From Agaricus subrufescens (lineage: Eukaryota; Basidiomycota; Agaricomycetes; Agaricales; Agaricaceae): a stretch of DNA of 64,000 bases. Positions 1-10,924 of the stretch are shown in pieces (position 1 is the stretch's first letter; each line of letters begins with the position of its first letter). Position numbers and translations under genes: made by a program. Location of the stretch: positions 2,170,001-2,234,000 of the forward strand of contig CM057060.1 in NCBI GenBank assembly GCA_029945375.1, written 5' to 3'. The notes beneath the pieces were generated by a model. That model saw nothing but the letters and a program-made list of their open reading frames with translations. It did not search any database and had not been told where the DNA came from.

Positions 1-1
1 T

Positions 2-2188
2 GATCCTAAACCCTTACCACCTACGCCTCCTAAACCCCCTCACGGACCGTCTACACCGAGTTCGGGTCCCTCCAGACCCAGAACCCCAAGTCGTGCTCCA
101 TCCCCGCAAAGGTCGCCTCCGCCTGCGCCTTCTCAACCATCTGCACCCGAACCCGGGCCAAGCAGTGGAAATCCGAGGAGATCTGGTCGCGAACGACGTG
201 CACCAATGCGGAAAGATAACGTTTACGGTGATCGCTCTGATCCTGTCAAGGATCTCCAAAAGGACTTAGAAGGTCTATTGGATAAAATTAGAGCTACTGG
301 CGAATCTGAACGCCAACCGAACGAACGAGATATTCGAAAACCCTACCCGCCTGCCAAAGATGTGATCGGCCCTCAGGAAGACCGTCTAAGGCAAAGGTTC
401 CCCTGGCGAGAACGACGGGCACGGGAATTTGATAGAGCACCTAAATGGAACCGTAACGGACCAGTACCATCAGTCGAGCCAGAATTGGCCCCTGATACTC
501 CTCCATCTGGCAACCAATCTCCGGAACCAACCCAGAGAAGCCAGCCACCTTCGGATCATATGGAGGATATACAACGTCTTGTACATGAGGGGGGACTCGA
601 ATTTATCGAAACGCTAATCGCAGCTGCAGTCAAAAAAGGCAAGACTCCAGTCATGTTCAAAGACCTTGCAGATCTCTCTCCCGATGATCGCAAAGATTGG
701 ATTGCTGCATGCGTGGAGGAGCTCCAAGCCCTAAAAAAGCGAGGAGTATATGAACTTATGGATCTCCCGAAAGGTCGCAGAGCCATTAAGAATCGATGGG
801 TGTTTAACACAAAGTCCGATGGCCGAAAACGTGCTCGACTTGTGGCTAAAGGTTTCTCCCAGATCGAAGGCGTTGACTTCGATGAGTTATTTTCTCCCGT
901 GGTCCGGTATGAAACCGCACGTCTCCTACTCGGTGTTGCCGCACTCGAGGATTGGGAGATTGAAAGCGTAGATGTCAAAACCGCGTACCTATACGGTAAA
1001 CTGGATGAAGAAATCTACATGGAGCAACCTGAAGGATTCCGATTAAAAGGATCCGAAAGGAAAGTGTGGAAACTACACCGTGCCCTTTACGGACTGAAAC
1101 AAGCTGGCTTGGCCTGGTGGCGCGAGTTGACCGCGTCCATGAAGGAATTAGGCTTTAAGCGCTGTCAATCAGATGCCGGTGTTTATACTTACCGTTGTCC
1201 GAAGACGAAGCAACTTATCATTGCATTAGTCTACGTCGATGACGTTGCCTTAATTGGCAAGCGAACCAAGCTCTTCACAGACTTGAAGAATCGCTTTATG
1301 AAGAAATGGGAATGCCGTGACCTTGGTGAATGTAAAGAATTCCTAGGGATGAAAATCACGCGCGACAGAAAGAACAGGAGAATCTTTCTCGATCAAGTCG
1401 ATTATCTCGATAAGATCCTTGAGAAGTTCAACGTCGCTTCTAAGCCGACTGAAACCCCTCTCAAGTCTGGTTTCGTGTTCCTACCCAATAGCGAACCTGT
1501 CAACCCGGCTCTTCGGACCCGCTACCAACAATTAGTGGGATCTTTGATGTATCTGATGATCGGTTCTCGACCAGATATCGCTTACGCTGTTGTTAAGCTG
1601 AGCCAACAGTGTGCCAACCCTGCAGAAGAGCATTTCGAAGCGGGCCTTTGGGTCCTCCGTTATCTCCTTGCTACTCGCAAGTACCGCATTGTGTTTAATG
1701 GCGCATCTAACAAAGGTCTGCATGCCTTCTCGGACTCAGACTGGGCTCAAGATCCCACCGATCGCAAATCGGTCACTGGTAACTATGTTACGCTAGCTTC
1801 CGGGTGTGTATCCTGGTTGAGCAGAAAACAGAAAACCGTTGCCGCTTCTTCTACAGAAGCAGAATATATGGCGCTGTCGGATTGCTCCAAACAACTTGTT
1901 TGGATGCACCAGCTCCTTACTGAAGCAGGACTCGATGTCCTCCCTCCTAAATTGTCCGCTGACAATGAAGGTTCGATCTTCTGGGCCTCAAACCCAGTTC
2001 AAGAACGACGTTCAAAACATATCGACGTGAAGATCCACATCGTCCGTCAATATGTGGAAGATGGGAAAATCGATCTTTGTTGGATTGATGGAACCAAAAA
2101 CCCGGCCGATATCTTTACCAAAAATTTAGATAAGGTCAAGTTTGAACGAATCCGAAAATTGCTTGGCATGGAATTCCTTGCGCAGTAA
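2..2188 (+). CDS. Ty1/copia retrotransposon Pol, C-terminal part (reverse transcriptase and RNase H), partial at left edge
   Basis: The frame is open from base 2, so the gene enters from the left without a start; the ATG at 206 is internal. The first 150 or so residues are a Pro/Ser/Arg-rich linker of the kind found between integrase and reverse transcriptase in copia Pol. Then come the RT landmarks: KNRWVFNTK, RLVAKGFSQ, VDVKTAYLYG and the catalytic YVDD near base 1237. The RNase H part shows DSDWAQDPTDRKS, AASSTEAEY and TKNPADIFTKNL. The reading frame has no internal stop or frameshift through the normal copia C terminus, so the visible part could still be functional. Gag, protease and integrase lie outside the window. 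Its role is copying element RNA into DNA for reinsertion. Confidence 0.95.
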   Translation, partial: DPKPLPPTPPKPPHGPSTPSSGPSRPRTPSRAPSPQRSPPPAPSQPSAPEPGPSSGNPRRSGRERRAPMRKDNVYGDRSDPVKDLQKDLEGLLDKIRATGESERQPNERDIRKPYPPAKDVIGPQEDRLRQRFPWRERRAREFDRAPKWNRNGPVPSVEPELAPDTPPSGNQSPEPTQRSQPPSDHMEDIQRLVHEGGLEFIETLIAAAVKKGKTPVMFKDLADLSPDDRKDWIAACVEELQALKKRGVYELMDLPKGRRAIKNRWVFNTKSDGRKRARLVAKGFSQIEGVDFDELFSPVVRYETARLLLGVAALEDWEIESVDVKTAYLYGKLDEEIYMEQPEGFRLKGSERKVWKLHRALYGLKQAGLAWWRELTASMKELGFKRCQSDAGVYTYRCPKTKQLIIALVYVDDVALIGKRTKLFTDLKNRFMKKWECRDLGECKEFLGMKITRDRKNRRIFLDQVDYLDKILEKFNVASKPTETPLKSGFVFLPNSEPVNPALRTRYQQLVGSLMYLMIGSRPDIAYAVVKLSQQCANPAEEHFEAGLWVLRYLLATRKYRIVFNGASNKGLHAFSDSDWAQDPTDRKSVTGNYVTLASGCVSWLSRKQKTVAASSTEAEYMALSDCSKQLVWMHQLLTEAGLDVLPPKLSADNEGSIFWASNPVQERRSKHIDVKIHIVRQYVEDGKIDLCWIDGTKNPADIFTKNLDKVKFERIRKLLGMEFLAQ

Positions 2189-2473
2189 TGCAGCATAATT
2201 CTGTTCGCTTTTTAGCATGGAGGAGTGTTAGAATAGTACATTGATGCTTACAAAGCTCTGTACGAATTATGATTTATGCATAGCATCTATTTATGGATGC
2301 TTCTATTGTTCCGTTGTGATGCGATCTATTATTGCTCCAACAATTATGCATGGATCATAATTCGTACAGAGCTTTGTAAGCATCAATGTACTATTCTAAC
2401 ACTCCTCCATGCTAAAAAGCGAACAGAATTATGCTGCATTACTGCGCAAGGAATTCCATGCCAAGCAATTTTC
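2154..2473. repeat. Perfect 120-bp inverted repeat with 80-bp spacer
   Basis: Bases 2154-2273 are exactly the reverse complement of 2354-2473; the spacer is 2274-2353. The left arm holds the last 35 bases of pol including its stop, the short 3' untranslated piece, the polypurine tract and the first 48 bases of the putative LTR. The right arm is the same in reverse. I compared the arms by eye and found no mismatch; pairing stops at 2153/2474 on the outside and 2274/2353 on the inside. A transcript through it would form a long hairpin. Confidence 0.93.
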
Positions 2474-2640
2474 ATCAGTAAGTCTATCAGCTCACCGCTA
2501 TGCGTGTGTTGCTGCTGTCTTAACAAACACAACAAAACATAAGGTTAGTGATTGCCGATGCTACAGCTTGATATGACAAGACCAAAGTAATATTACTATG
2601 ACTACAGTATATACAGTATGCTGCTGTACATCATAACTCA
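2474..2640. other. Unassigned AT-rich spacer
   Basis: Between the copia palindrome and the amidase fragment there is about 170 bases without a usable reading frame. It contains an AT-rich run with repeated ACAGTAT-like words near 2605-2620. It may be debris from the insertion that removed the rest of the amidase copy, but I recognise nothing specific. Confidence 0.4.
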
Positions 2641-2995
2641 TGTATATGACAGTCAATGTGCCAAAGCTGGTTCCCCCAGCAGTGTGTTGAAAATTTCATA
2701 ACACTTTTGGTCAGACCTCTCATATACAAATCTGCAAAAAAGCTGCCACAAACAGGCAGCACAATCAAACCAGGCCTTTTCTTTCCTGAAGCTACTTCGT
2801 GTATCTTGTCTTGTGTGACCTTCAAATTTTTTGCCTTAATTGTTTTGATTTTGGCAAGCTGTATAGATGCTAATGTAAGCAATTAGAACACTACTGCCAT
2901 GGGTGTGAAGGTAGCTTGATAAGACTGGTCATGGTACAGAAGTCTATATAATTAGCGGAGCAAATATACATTACTCATAACTATAGCTATCCGCC
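2641..2995 (-). pseudogene. Truncated NIT2-like amidase copy with its promoter
   Basis: On the minus strand this aligns with the promoter, exon 1, intron 1 and start of exon 2 of the intact amidase gene at 33227-34525. The start codon is kept (2899-2901), but codon 6 is TAA where the intact gene has CGG. After that the frame reads LASIQLAKIKTIKAKNL, against [17 protein letters not shown] in the intact copy. The 3' splice site of intron 1 is changed: the intact gene has TGTTAG then GAA, this copy TGTTATGAA. Similarity ends near 2641 and the remaining three quarters of the gene is missing. Upstream it shares the 14-base word at 2950-2963 with 33115-33128. It is a dead fragment in opposite orientation to the intact gene, next to the copia insertion. 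Confidence 0.85.
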
Positions 2996-5900
2996 ATACA
3001 ACAAAGCATCTTCTCTTTTCCTACGCTCGTGTAGCTCATTCACGTTCGGTATCCGAGTGATTGGCCCTCGCAGATTTCTCTCCGAAGGTAATTTAGGAGG
3101 AGGTAGACCAGTCTCATCCAAACAACGATCTCGCAATTCCCTCATAGAGCCCCCTCGATTGAAAACTTCTCTTGATAGTAAATCCTGCCGTGGCCTCATC
3201 TCTAACCGAAGATTCGTTGTTGCCTCCATGTCCACATCCCCCGTAGCATCAAGACAAACTCCGTAACGGGTTGGATCGGCAACCAGTCCACGTTGAACCT
3301 CCTTGGCCACAAGTTGAGGATCTCTTTGTAAAGGATCGCCGCTGAGAAGAATTCAGCCCTTATTTGTAACAGCTATGCATGAAATGACTTACTATCCTCC
3401 GCCTATAAATTAGGTTTGTCAGTGAAGCAGTAAACGTCATAATCATCTGACTCACCTCCCCAAGTTACCCACTCAAGCACATCGCCTGCCGAAACCTAGA
3501 ATTTTCAATATCAGATGCCCATCAGAATGGTTAGTGGAATACCTCAAGAAAATCCGTCTTCGACGGAATGATTTCGCGAGGAGGGTTATCCTGATTGGCA
3601 GAATACCTCACCAACGTCTTCCTAGACCTGGCTCCGACGCCACCGCCATTCACACCCCAAGGTTTGGTATACCACCGATCATCATGTACCGAAACATTCC
3701 CGGAGTCAAGGAACACATAATCTGTCCATCAAAATGATTAATCATCTCTAGAAAAGTCATCTCGAGACCTCCTACCAATGCGCATGGCATTTCCCCCACG
3801 ATACAAGCCCTCCCCTCCAGAATCCGGAACAGTCTGATAGAATGTTAGTTTGGCCCATGTATCAGAACACCTGCTTGCCTGATACTTGTCCACCCGTAAA
3901 GGCAGATAACTCTCCAAGAATTCATTCGGGACAGACCTCATAGATGGCCACATACTGTGCCCATCAGGTCCGTCACCATGCGGCCGGCTAGGAACACCCT
4001 ATGTACCAATCTTAGTAAAGCATAGAAAGGGAAAGAACGTAATCGCGAACCCCAAATCCGATCTGATAGAGCTGCTCACAGTCTTTCAATCTGTATATCT
4101 TTGGATGCGAATACTACTTACTTGGAACCATTCTCCGAGGCTGTTCCATCCACTGAAAAAGAAGTGAGGCGAGTCGCTATACCCAGCAGCCGATAAAAAC
4201 TCCGGTGTCCTCTGACCAAATATGGCACCCAATACATCGAAGAGGCGTCCAAGGAGGGGAGTCCTACAGGACAGAGCGGCGGGCCAGACAGGATTAAGTA
4301 TCGTCCCTTTGGGTATCCTGATCTGAATCAGCTCAAAAGAGCCGTCATTCACAATCGTAGCGGGGTCCTGAAGGAGAAGTTTAGCAGGAGCTCTGACATT
4401 TCACTGAAAGATACTTACAAAGACAGTCAGTAGATAGTAGACTACGAACATTTTGAGCAAATCGTGGGAGAGCGCAAAGTTGACCGACTTGTCGGATTGA
4501 GGATCCGTACCCTCAAAGTCGAGGATGACAATATCTTCTCCCTTCCCATTCACCTCTTTCCACATTGAACTTCGTGCATACATCTTCAGCACTGACATGT
4601 CACATGCGAAGAGATGAACCTACCAAGCAACCCTCCAAGGACCTGTTTCGTGACCGTCGTCGTCGATATAATCCTCAAAAAATACTCGTTCTGACGAAAT
4701 TGTGCTTGTTATGATTTTTCCGACCGCAAGCTTGTTTCTGGTCAATAGGATATCCAACGCTTTTTCATATGCATCTGCGCCGAAACGATCGCACATCTCT
4801 ATTATCCGTCTAGCCGCAATTTTAGTAGCCGCAACCAGAGCTAGCAAATCGCTTTTGGTGAAATCGGGCTTCCTACTATTTCTTTCAATGATCTGGGACA
4901 CTATTGAATCTCATATCTTGCAGCCACTGGAAGCACGCACCTTGAACACCGCAGTGTTTAGAGTATTTCGTGAATACAACTTGCAAAGAGGTATTTGGAT
5001 GCCATCTTCGTGGATACTGCTTGCATGACCTACGTTTCCAACATTGAACGATAGTGAACCAGCGTAAATGCCGCGAAACACTTACTCGGCATGCTTCCGG
5101 GCACGGATGAGCCAATATCTGTGAAATGACCTAAATTTGCGGTCCAGGCGATTAATTTACCATGATAATGAACGGGATTGACAACAATGAAATCGTTCAA
5201 ATGAGAAATCGCATTGCTACAGGAATATGGATCATTCGTCAAGAAGATATCACCTATTCAGGTGCATGAAGATCAGTAGTCAAATTAACAACATAGATTT
5301 GGATTGTAACCTTCTTCGATAGACTCTTCCCATGATTCGAGGAAACCTGATCTATGCTTTAGAGAAAAGCCGCAAAAAAAACTTGAATATGTAAATCAAT
5401 TACCAGGTATGAAACTTCCAAATTGACCGCAGACCATTTTCCCAGAATGTGGACCATCACCAGCGGCTATCATAGGGAAATAATCCAACTACAGTGCTCG
5501 TGATAAGCCTTCGACCAGTGAGAATGATTCACTGACACATACCTGCTCCCGCATTGCCGGCGACATGGCGACCCGCATAATCAAGGTGTCCATCTCTGTG
5601 CGCACATTTTGTAACCCGGCTAAAGAAGAATAAGAATGAATAGATTGTGGTAAAAACGATTTTCCAAGTATATATATATACCTTCAATCAGTTGTACAAC
5701 GATAGGATCAAAAGTTGAGGAAACATCGGGCATAACACTTTTTGGAATTGCCTCGGGTACATTGGGCCAGATTAGAATATTAGCCACATGGTCAATTTCG
5801 GCACGATGACCAGGGGCCAAGAACGTTGTACTATCAGTCTGGAGTGATCGTGACATTGAGTAGGCTAATGGGGGAGGAAGACCATTCTTGCATTACCTCA

Positions 5901-8454
5901 CATATAATACAAGGTCCTTTCAGTATATCTCCTAGCCGTAGATGGGCTCTGTCAATTATTGGAACTTCATAGTATTTCCTTCCACCGTAATACTGAAGGG
6001 AGAATTAGCTTGGAATGCTTTGATAAATCGCCCTCATTACCAGTGAAGTATGTTGAAGCGCATTTTCCATAGGGGCACGATCGCTTCGTTTTACTGGCAC
6101 AGTCTCGATTTGCTTTGTTTGCTCTTGAGCAGATGCTCTGAGGTTAACCATCTCCACGTCAAGATCAAGGGAGAACGTGAACAGCGAGACATGGCTTTCT
6201 TTAAACCTAACATGCAGTGTGAATATGGAAACCCACCGTCACAAAAAAAGACTTGCCGATCCTCGAGAATAGCGAAGCCGTGGTCAACGATATCCTGATA
6301 TTCAAATGACACCGGAAGATTAGTGGCTTGTCCGTGAAAGCGAAGATCGACCTCGAAACTAATTTCGAAGTTCTTTATTCCTTGCTCAAGTAGTACCGAG
6401 GAGACTCGAGTTTGAAGGTTGTCGCATGCTAGCTGGAAATTTAGGATACTCATATCCTTCAGCTTGTGAATCATCGTAGTCGAAATTTCATGTTTGATTC
6501 CGGTGCACGCTTCACCAAGTGCACACAGGACTGAGAGACGTCAGCTCCTCAAAGTGACAAGTTATAGAACACGACATACCGCCTGGTGATGGAGGAATTA
6601 TGATAGGATATGCAGCACCACATATTTTTGCCAGTTCGCAAGCGACTAAACCACCAGCGCCACCGAAACTAACTAAGTTATAGTCCCTTGGATCTTTCCC
6701 TTTCTCTACACTGATACTTCGCAAACTCCCGTGAACCTTCTCAAGTGCGATACGGACAATACCTTCTGCAGCTTCAACGGCAGTGGAAAGGTTCATTGGT
6801 TTGGCTATGGTGTCTTCTATGACCGTGAAAGCGGCGCCGACATCAAGGTGGAAAGAGCCCCCAAGCAAAGCCTGAGGCAAGCATCCAAGAACGGCGAGGG
6901 CGTCAGTCACGGTGGCTTGATTGCCACCTTTCTTGTAGCAGGCGGGGCCTGGGACTGCACCAGCACTTTCGGGTCCAACTCGTAGGGCTCCAGTTATGTC
7001 TGCTACAGAAGCGATAGACCCTCCTCCTGCGCCTACGGTGCGGACGTCGATTGAAGGTGCGCGTACTGAAGGACATCAGGGCAAGGTGAAGTCTTGAATA
7101 GTGAAGACTTACTGATCAAGTCACCGACAGTACTTTCTCGGCGCAACTCTGGCTTGCCGTCTTCGATAAGACATACATCGGTGCTTGTACCTCCCATGTC
7201 GAATGACATTAGATTCTGCTCATGTTATTCGGTGAGCTTTCTCGAAGAGTTGAGCAGGATCCCCTACCTTGTATTTTGTTATCCTGGCTACTTGATTGAC
7301 TACACCTGTGACGCCTCCCGCAGGTCCCTGAAAATAAGAGTTGGTCCCGTTTTCAGTTAAAAAATCGTCGACGAACCGAGTACAGGAGGGTTGCACAATG
7401 TTCCCTCGCGATGCTAGCACCGGAAAGACCGCCGTCGCTGCGCAGGACATTAATTGGTATGTCCTTCAAAGCGGTCTCGAGATTCGTCAAATAACGGTGG
7501 ACGTTAGGTTTCACATAGGCATTTGCGACTGTGGTAACCGTCCTTTCATATTCCATGATTTCAGGCAGGACATCACTGCTTAAAGAGAGAGGTATGTCAG
7601 GTAATTCAGACTGAACAACTTGGGCAACTTGTTGTTCATGTGCGGGGTTGGCAAAGGAGTTAATGAGTGAGATGGTAATCGATTCTGGTTTTGTCCTTGG
7701 ATCCTTGAGCTTCTGGAGTCGATCTCGGAGAATGTTGACGTTGAAGGGGCGAACCACTTCACCCGAGGAAGAGATACGACCAGGGACTTCAACCGTCTAT
7801 TGATACAGCTGAGCATAACTCTCAAAGGGAAATAGGTGCCTTACAAGTTCGAGAGGCGCAAGTGGTTCTGGTTTTGACCAAGTGATCCTATGTATAAGAA
7901 TCGATCATTTGAAGGAAAAGGATTGCGTAAACAGCAGACTATTACCATCCCGCTAGCCCTCCGGGCACGTGGGAGCGTCGTATTTGAAGGATGTCTTTGT
8001 AGCCCTCAGTGACCAAGAGAGCAACACGAGCACCTTTGCCTTCTAGAACGGCGTTGGTTGCGACAGTCGTTCCTGGAAAAGTATACAGTGTTAGGGGAAA
8101 CGATCATAATACAATATCAGTAATAGGACTGACCATGATTGAGGCAGGCTATCTTTATGTTGTCTCCGTCTGGTAGTTGTGTTCTGAATGATGTCATTGA
8201 GCCATTTCTACTATGATCGGAATAGCACAACGCACCGCAGAGAGGCAATTGCCTTTTGAACACCTTCACTTTGGTCCTCGGGTGTGCTGGGGACCTGTTG
8301 ATTGTCTGAATACCGTGCGACGACATCTTCGAAACAACTGGATCACCTTGGCCTTGTATATTTCACCAGAGTTTTCGCGGTATAAGACGGCATCTGTAAA
8401 CGTTCCACCAACATCTATGCCAAGCTTCCAAACACCTAGATCTGTCGTTGGCAT
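2987..8454 (-). CDS. Fused HyuA-HyuB hydantoinase / 5-oxoprolinase-family protein
   Basis: The start is the ATG at 8454, giving [17 protein letters not shown] with the actin-like phosphate-binding motif DVGGTFTD near residue 15. About 15 or more short introns follow. Landmarks in order: [35 protein letters not shown], the HyuA core [31 protein letters not shown] and PSPGVLCALG; then the linker domain around [12 protein letters not shown]; then HyuB with [41 protein letters not shown] and the C-terminal [20 protein letters not shown]. It ends LLYGG-stop at 2987. The order HyuA-linker-HyuB matches eukaryotic 5-oxoprolinase and fungal relatives, which use ATP to open cyclic amides such as 5-oxoproline or hydantoins. 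Substrate cannot be told from sequence. All frames joined cleanly where I tested them. It shares a 108-bp divergent promoter with the lipid kinase. Confidence 0.88.
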
Positions 8455-8562
8455 CGTAAACTGCAGCCACAGTTGAAGAAGAGAGCTAAGCCTAAAAAAA
8501 CATAGCCGAGCGATACGTGGAAATTTATATCCCACCAGGTGTTTCCATTGCGGGCCGTCGCT
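8455..8562. promoter_or_regulatory. Divergent promoter, hydantoinase / lipid kinase
   Basis: Only 108 bp separate the two opposed start codons (8454 minus, 8563 plus). It includes an A-run on the hydantoinase side and AAATTTATAT near 8521-8531, a possible TATA-like element. No known operator was recognised. Confidence 0.5.
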
Positions 8563-9848
8563 ATGTCTCTTCTCCTTGTGTTTAACCCTGTTGCCGGCTC
8601 CGGTTCAGCAAAAGTTTTGATAGACGAACACGTATTTCCGGCTCTTAAAGATCATCCCGTCGATGCCGTCTTATCTACGGGAAATGCGGGACATGCGGGC
8701 ACCTTTGTAGCAGATCATATCAGGAGACACTCCTCTGCAAGCGAAAGCCTCACAATCATCCTTGCGTCTGGTGACGGCACTCTGCACGAAATCATTGATC
8801 ATCTGTCCTCAGCCGATATCCGAGCTCGCATATCGTTCGTCTTGATACCGGCGGGAACAGCCAATGCGCTCTATTCCTCGCTTTTTCCTCCCTCCCCTTC
8901 AGGCAACGTTGACGATGTCGCATACAAATTGCAATCTCTTCGCCTATACCTGAGTGGAAAGTACACCATTCGGCCCCTCGTATATGCTCTTACGGAGTTC
9001 TCAAGTTCGAATGCTCGGGCGAACTCGAAAATTGCCTCCTCTTGTGTCGTCACATCTACGTCTCTCCACGCCTCCATCCTGTACGATTCAGAGTTGCTGA
9101 GGAAGGACATGCCAGGCATTGAAAGGTATGAATTCAGCCTCTGGGTGAAACCAAATTCTAAATGGCATTCACAGATTCAAGGTGGCTGCTCGGAACAATA
9201 GCAAGCGCTGGTACTATGCGACAGCGAGACTCTTTCCTCAACCCTCGAGTGCTGTGCAAATCTGGGATCCAGCTTCCCAATCATTCAAGGATCATCCGGG
9301 ATCAACAGACGTGAACCCCGTTATAGAACTCAAAGGACCATTTATCTACTTTCTGTCGACTGTAAACGTCGACCGATTGGAGCCCGAGTTCATAATTACC
9401 CCACTGGTACGAAAGGTACCATCTGCCAGCGGTACATGTGACGTTGTCATCGTACGACCGCTGCGTGACCCCTCCATCGGTGAAGATGGAGAGAAAGGAA
9501 GGGAACAGTTCGCAGATAAGATATGGGCCGCGATGGGAAGTGCATACCAAGGAGGCTTACACATTAACATGAGATATGATCATGGCGGCCAAATTGTTAA
9601 TGATGGGGATGGGCCTGCAGTGGTGGAATACATCAGATGCGGAGGGTGGGAATGGACACCGGTAGGTCACTTCGATCCATGTCAATGACCTATGATGCAA
9701 ATATTCTTAGAATGACGAGGACAAAAGAGCCCATCTAGTTTGCGCTGATGGAGAGGTGCTTGAGATACAGGATGGAGGAAAAGCGGTCTCGCGGGTGGCC
9801 CATCCGAAATCTGATTTGGCGTTTTCAGTGTACTGCGGGGAGGAGTAA
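8563..9848 (+). CDS. Diacylglycerol/sphingosine kinase-type lipid kinase
   Basis: An in-frame ATG also exists at 8539, but the ATG at 8563 places the family start LLLVFNPVAGSGSA right at the N terminus. The nucleotide-binding loop of the DAGK catalytic domain follows (SGDGTLHEI near residue 75, where GGDGT is usual), then IPAGTANAL. Introns are 9126-9174 and 9662-9710; the third exon gives NDEDKRAHLVCADGEV and ends at TAA 9846-9848. The C-terminal part has the LCB5-type arrangement (IKGPFIYFL-like segment, GGLHINMRYDH, GDGPAVVEY). Such enzymes phosphorylate long-chain bases, diacylglycerol or ceramide at membranes. At roughly 400 residues it is a compact version without extra regulatory domains. 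Lipid specificity is not predictable here. It converges on the UMP kinase gene, 145 bp away. Confidence 0.82.
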
Positions 9849-9993
9849 CGTATTCTCTTTTTCTAGATCCGTAGAAAACAAAAGGAACTAAGTGGCGATT
9901 TGCGAAGGAGAGCTGAAAACTTGATCAACAATTTGAACTGTGTCCTGAAAGATCTCTTCAATGCTCCTTGAACTTTCGATCTGGGAAGGACGG

Positions 9994-10902
9994 TCATGGA
10001 TATGAAGCTGTAGAAATACCGGAAGAGCTGACCGTTTTGACCTTGTTTCGGGCCTGATATTCATTGATCACGGGCATTGTGTCTCTTTGGTATGTTTGGA
10101 GGCGCTTTTTGATGCTTTCCATGTTGTCATCCTCGCGTCCACTAGTCTTTGATCTTTCGAGAATGCGGCTGACGAGAGTATCTTGGTTGGTATCGTAAAA
10201 TAAGACGAAAGACGAAAGGCAAATCTACGAGCGATGAGACATGATTCAGCAGGAGAGGGCTGCAACACACATTGTCGTCGAAAAGCCCAGCCTGTTCTGT
10301 GTTGCGAGGGAAGCCATCGATGAGGAAACGACCGCGGCCGTTGGACCAGCCGTCAACCTTGCCTGATCGTTCCTCTAGGGCAGCAGACATGGCGTTCTCA
10401 AGGAGCTTGATAGTGACATGGGATGGGACGATCTTCCCTTCACGAATGCAGTCCTGGATCAGTTTGCCGTAGTCTGAGCCTTCACGGACTTGCTCTGCGC
10501 GGAGGAGGTCTCCAGCTGGTGGGAAGATTAGGCGCAGGCAGTGAAGAGAAGGCAAAGTGGACGTGCCAGAGAGATGGGAGAAGTTGTACTTCTGGACGAG
10601 TTTCATGCACTGAGTGCCCTTGCCTCGAAGGCGGGTAAGAAAGCGAGCGGAGAGAAGAGGGCGAAAAGAGCTTGCCTGCACCAGGTCCACCGAGGACGAA
10701 GATGACGGTCACCTTGGAGTTGTCAAAGACGGGAGGCATCAGAGCTGTTTTCGCGGTGACGGGGAGGAACAAGGGGGTGATCAAACTGGCGGGGGGTGTC
10801 TGTGAGCTGGCGGTGCTTGACGACGAGGGCGAAGAGGGCGAAAGAGCCGAGGGAGAGGGCGAGAAAGACGAACGGATTTGGGCCCTTGCGCGGGGGAGAC
10901 AT
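9994..10902 (-). CDS. URA6: UMP/CMP (uridylate) kinase with probable N-terminal membrane anchor
   Basis: The adenylate-kinase fold is clear: VTVIFVLGGPGAGKGTQC with the P-loop, the NMP-binding GDLLRAEQVREGSDYG, GKIVPSHVTIKLLENAM, RFLIDGFPRNTEQA and the lid SGREDDNMESIKKRL. It converts UMP (and CMP) to the diphosphate. The P-loop is split by intron 10624-10675, which fits only as a GC-AG intron (GCAAGC donor). The fifth exon starts ICLSSFVLFYD and the stop is at 9994-9996. Two starts are possible: ATG 10739 (MPPVFDNSK) gives a soluble kinase; ATG 10902 adds MSPPRKGPNP followed by a hydrophobic stretch of about 20 residues (FVFLALSLGSFALFALVV), joined through a poorly defined intron near 10740-10790. 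I favour the anchored form, moderately. Confidence 0.85.
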
Positions 10903-10924
10903 GCAGCACCGCCGCAGCTTGACC
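10903..10924. promoter_or_regulatory. 22-bp gap between divergent starts, UMP kinase / Nup37
   Basis: If the UMP kinase starts at 10902, only 22 bp lie between it and the Nup37 ATG at 10925. An upstream in-frame Nup37 ATG at 10901 would even share the CATG at 10900-10903 with the kinase start. Control elements must then sit inside transcribed or coding sequence of one partner. Confidence 0.4.

Larger units (their letters stand above)
2..2473 (+). mobile_element. Copia-type LTR retrotransposon, 3' part with folded-back tail
   Basis: After the pol stop (2186-2188) a purine-rich tract ends GGAGGAG, directly followed at 2226 by TGTTAGAATAG, which fits a polypurine tract and the start of a 3' LTR. 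Instead of a full LTR, sequence identical to the last 120 bases of this tail reappears in reverse orientation at 2354-2473, ending inside the copied pol 3' end. The segment 2226-2401 therefore begins TGTTAG and ends CTAACA. The true LTR length and target-site duplication cannot be judged here. Confidence 0.8.

Noticed and set aside
14..259. Arg-rich minus-strand open frame at left edge
   Set aside because: Shadow of the Pro/Arg-rich linker of copia Pol, which is open in frame from base 2.
2987..8454. Hydantoinase gene suspected to be degenerate because of many stops
   Set aside because: Stops fall in introns; spliced joins such as [13 protein letters not shown] and YKAK-VPSTPED are in frame and conserved.
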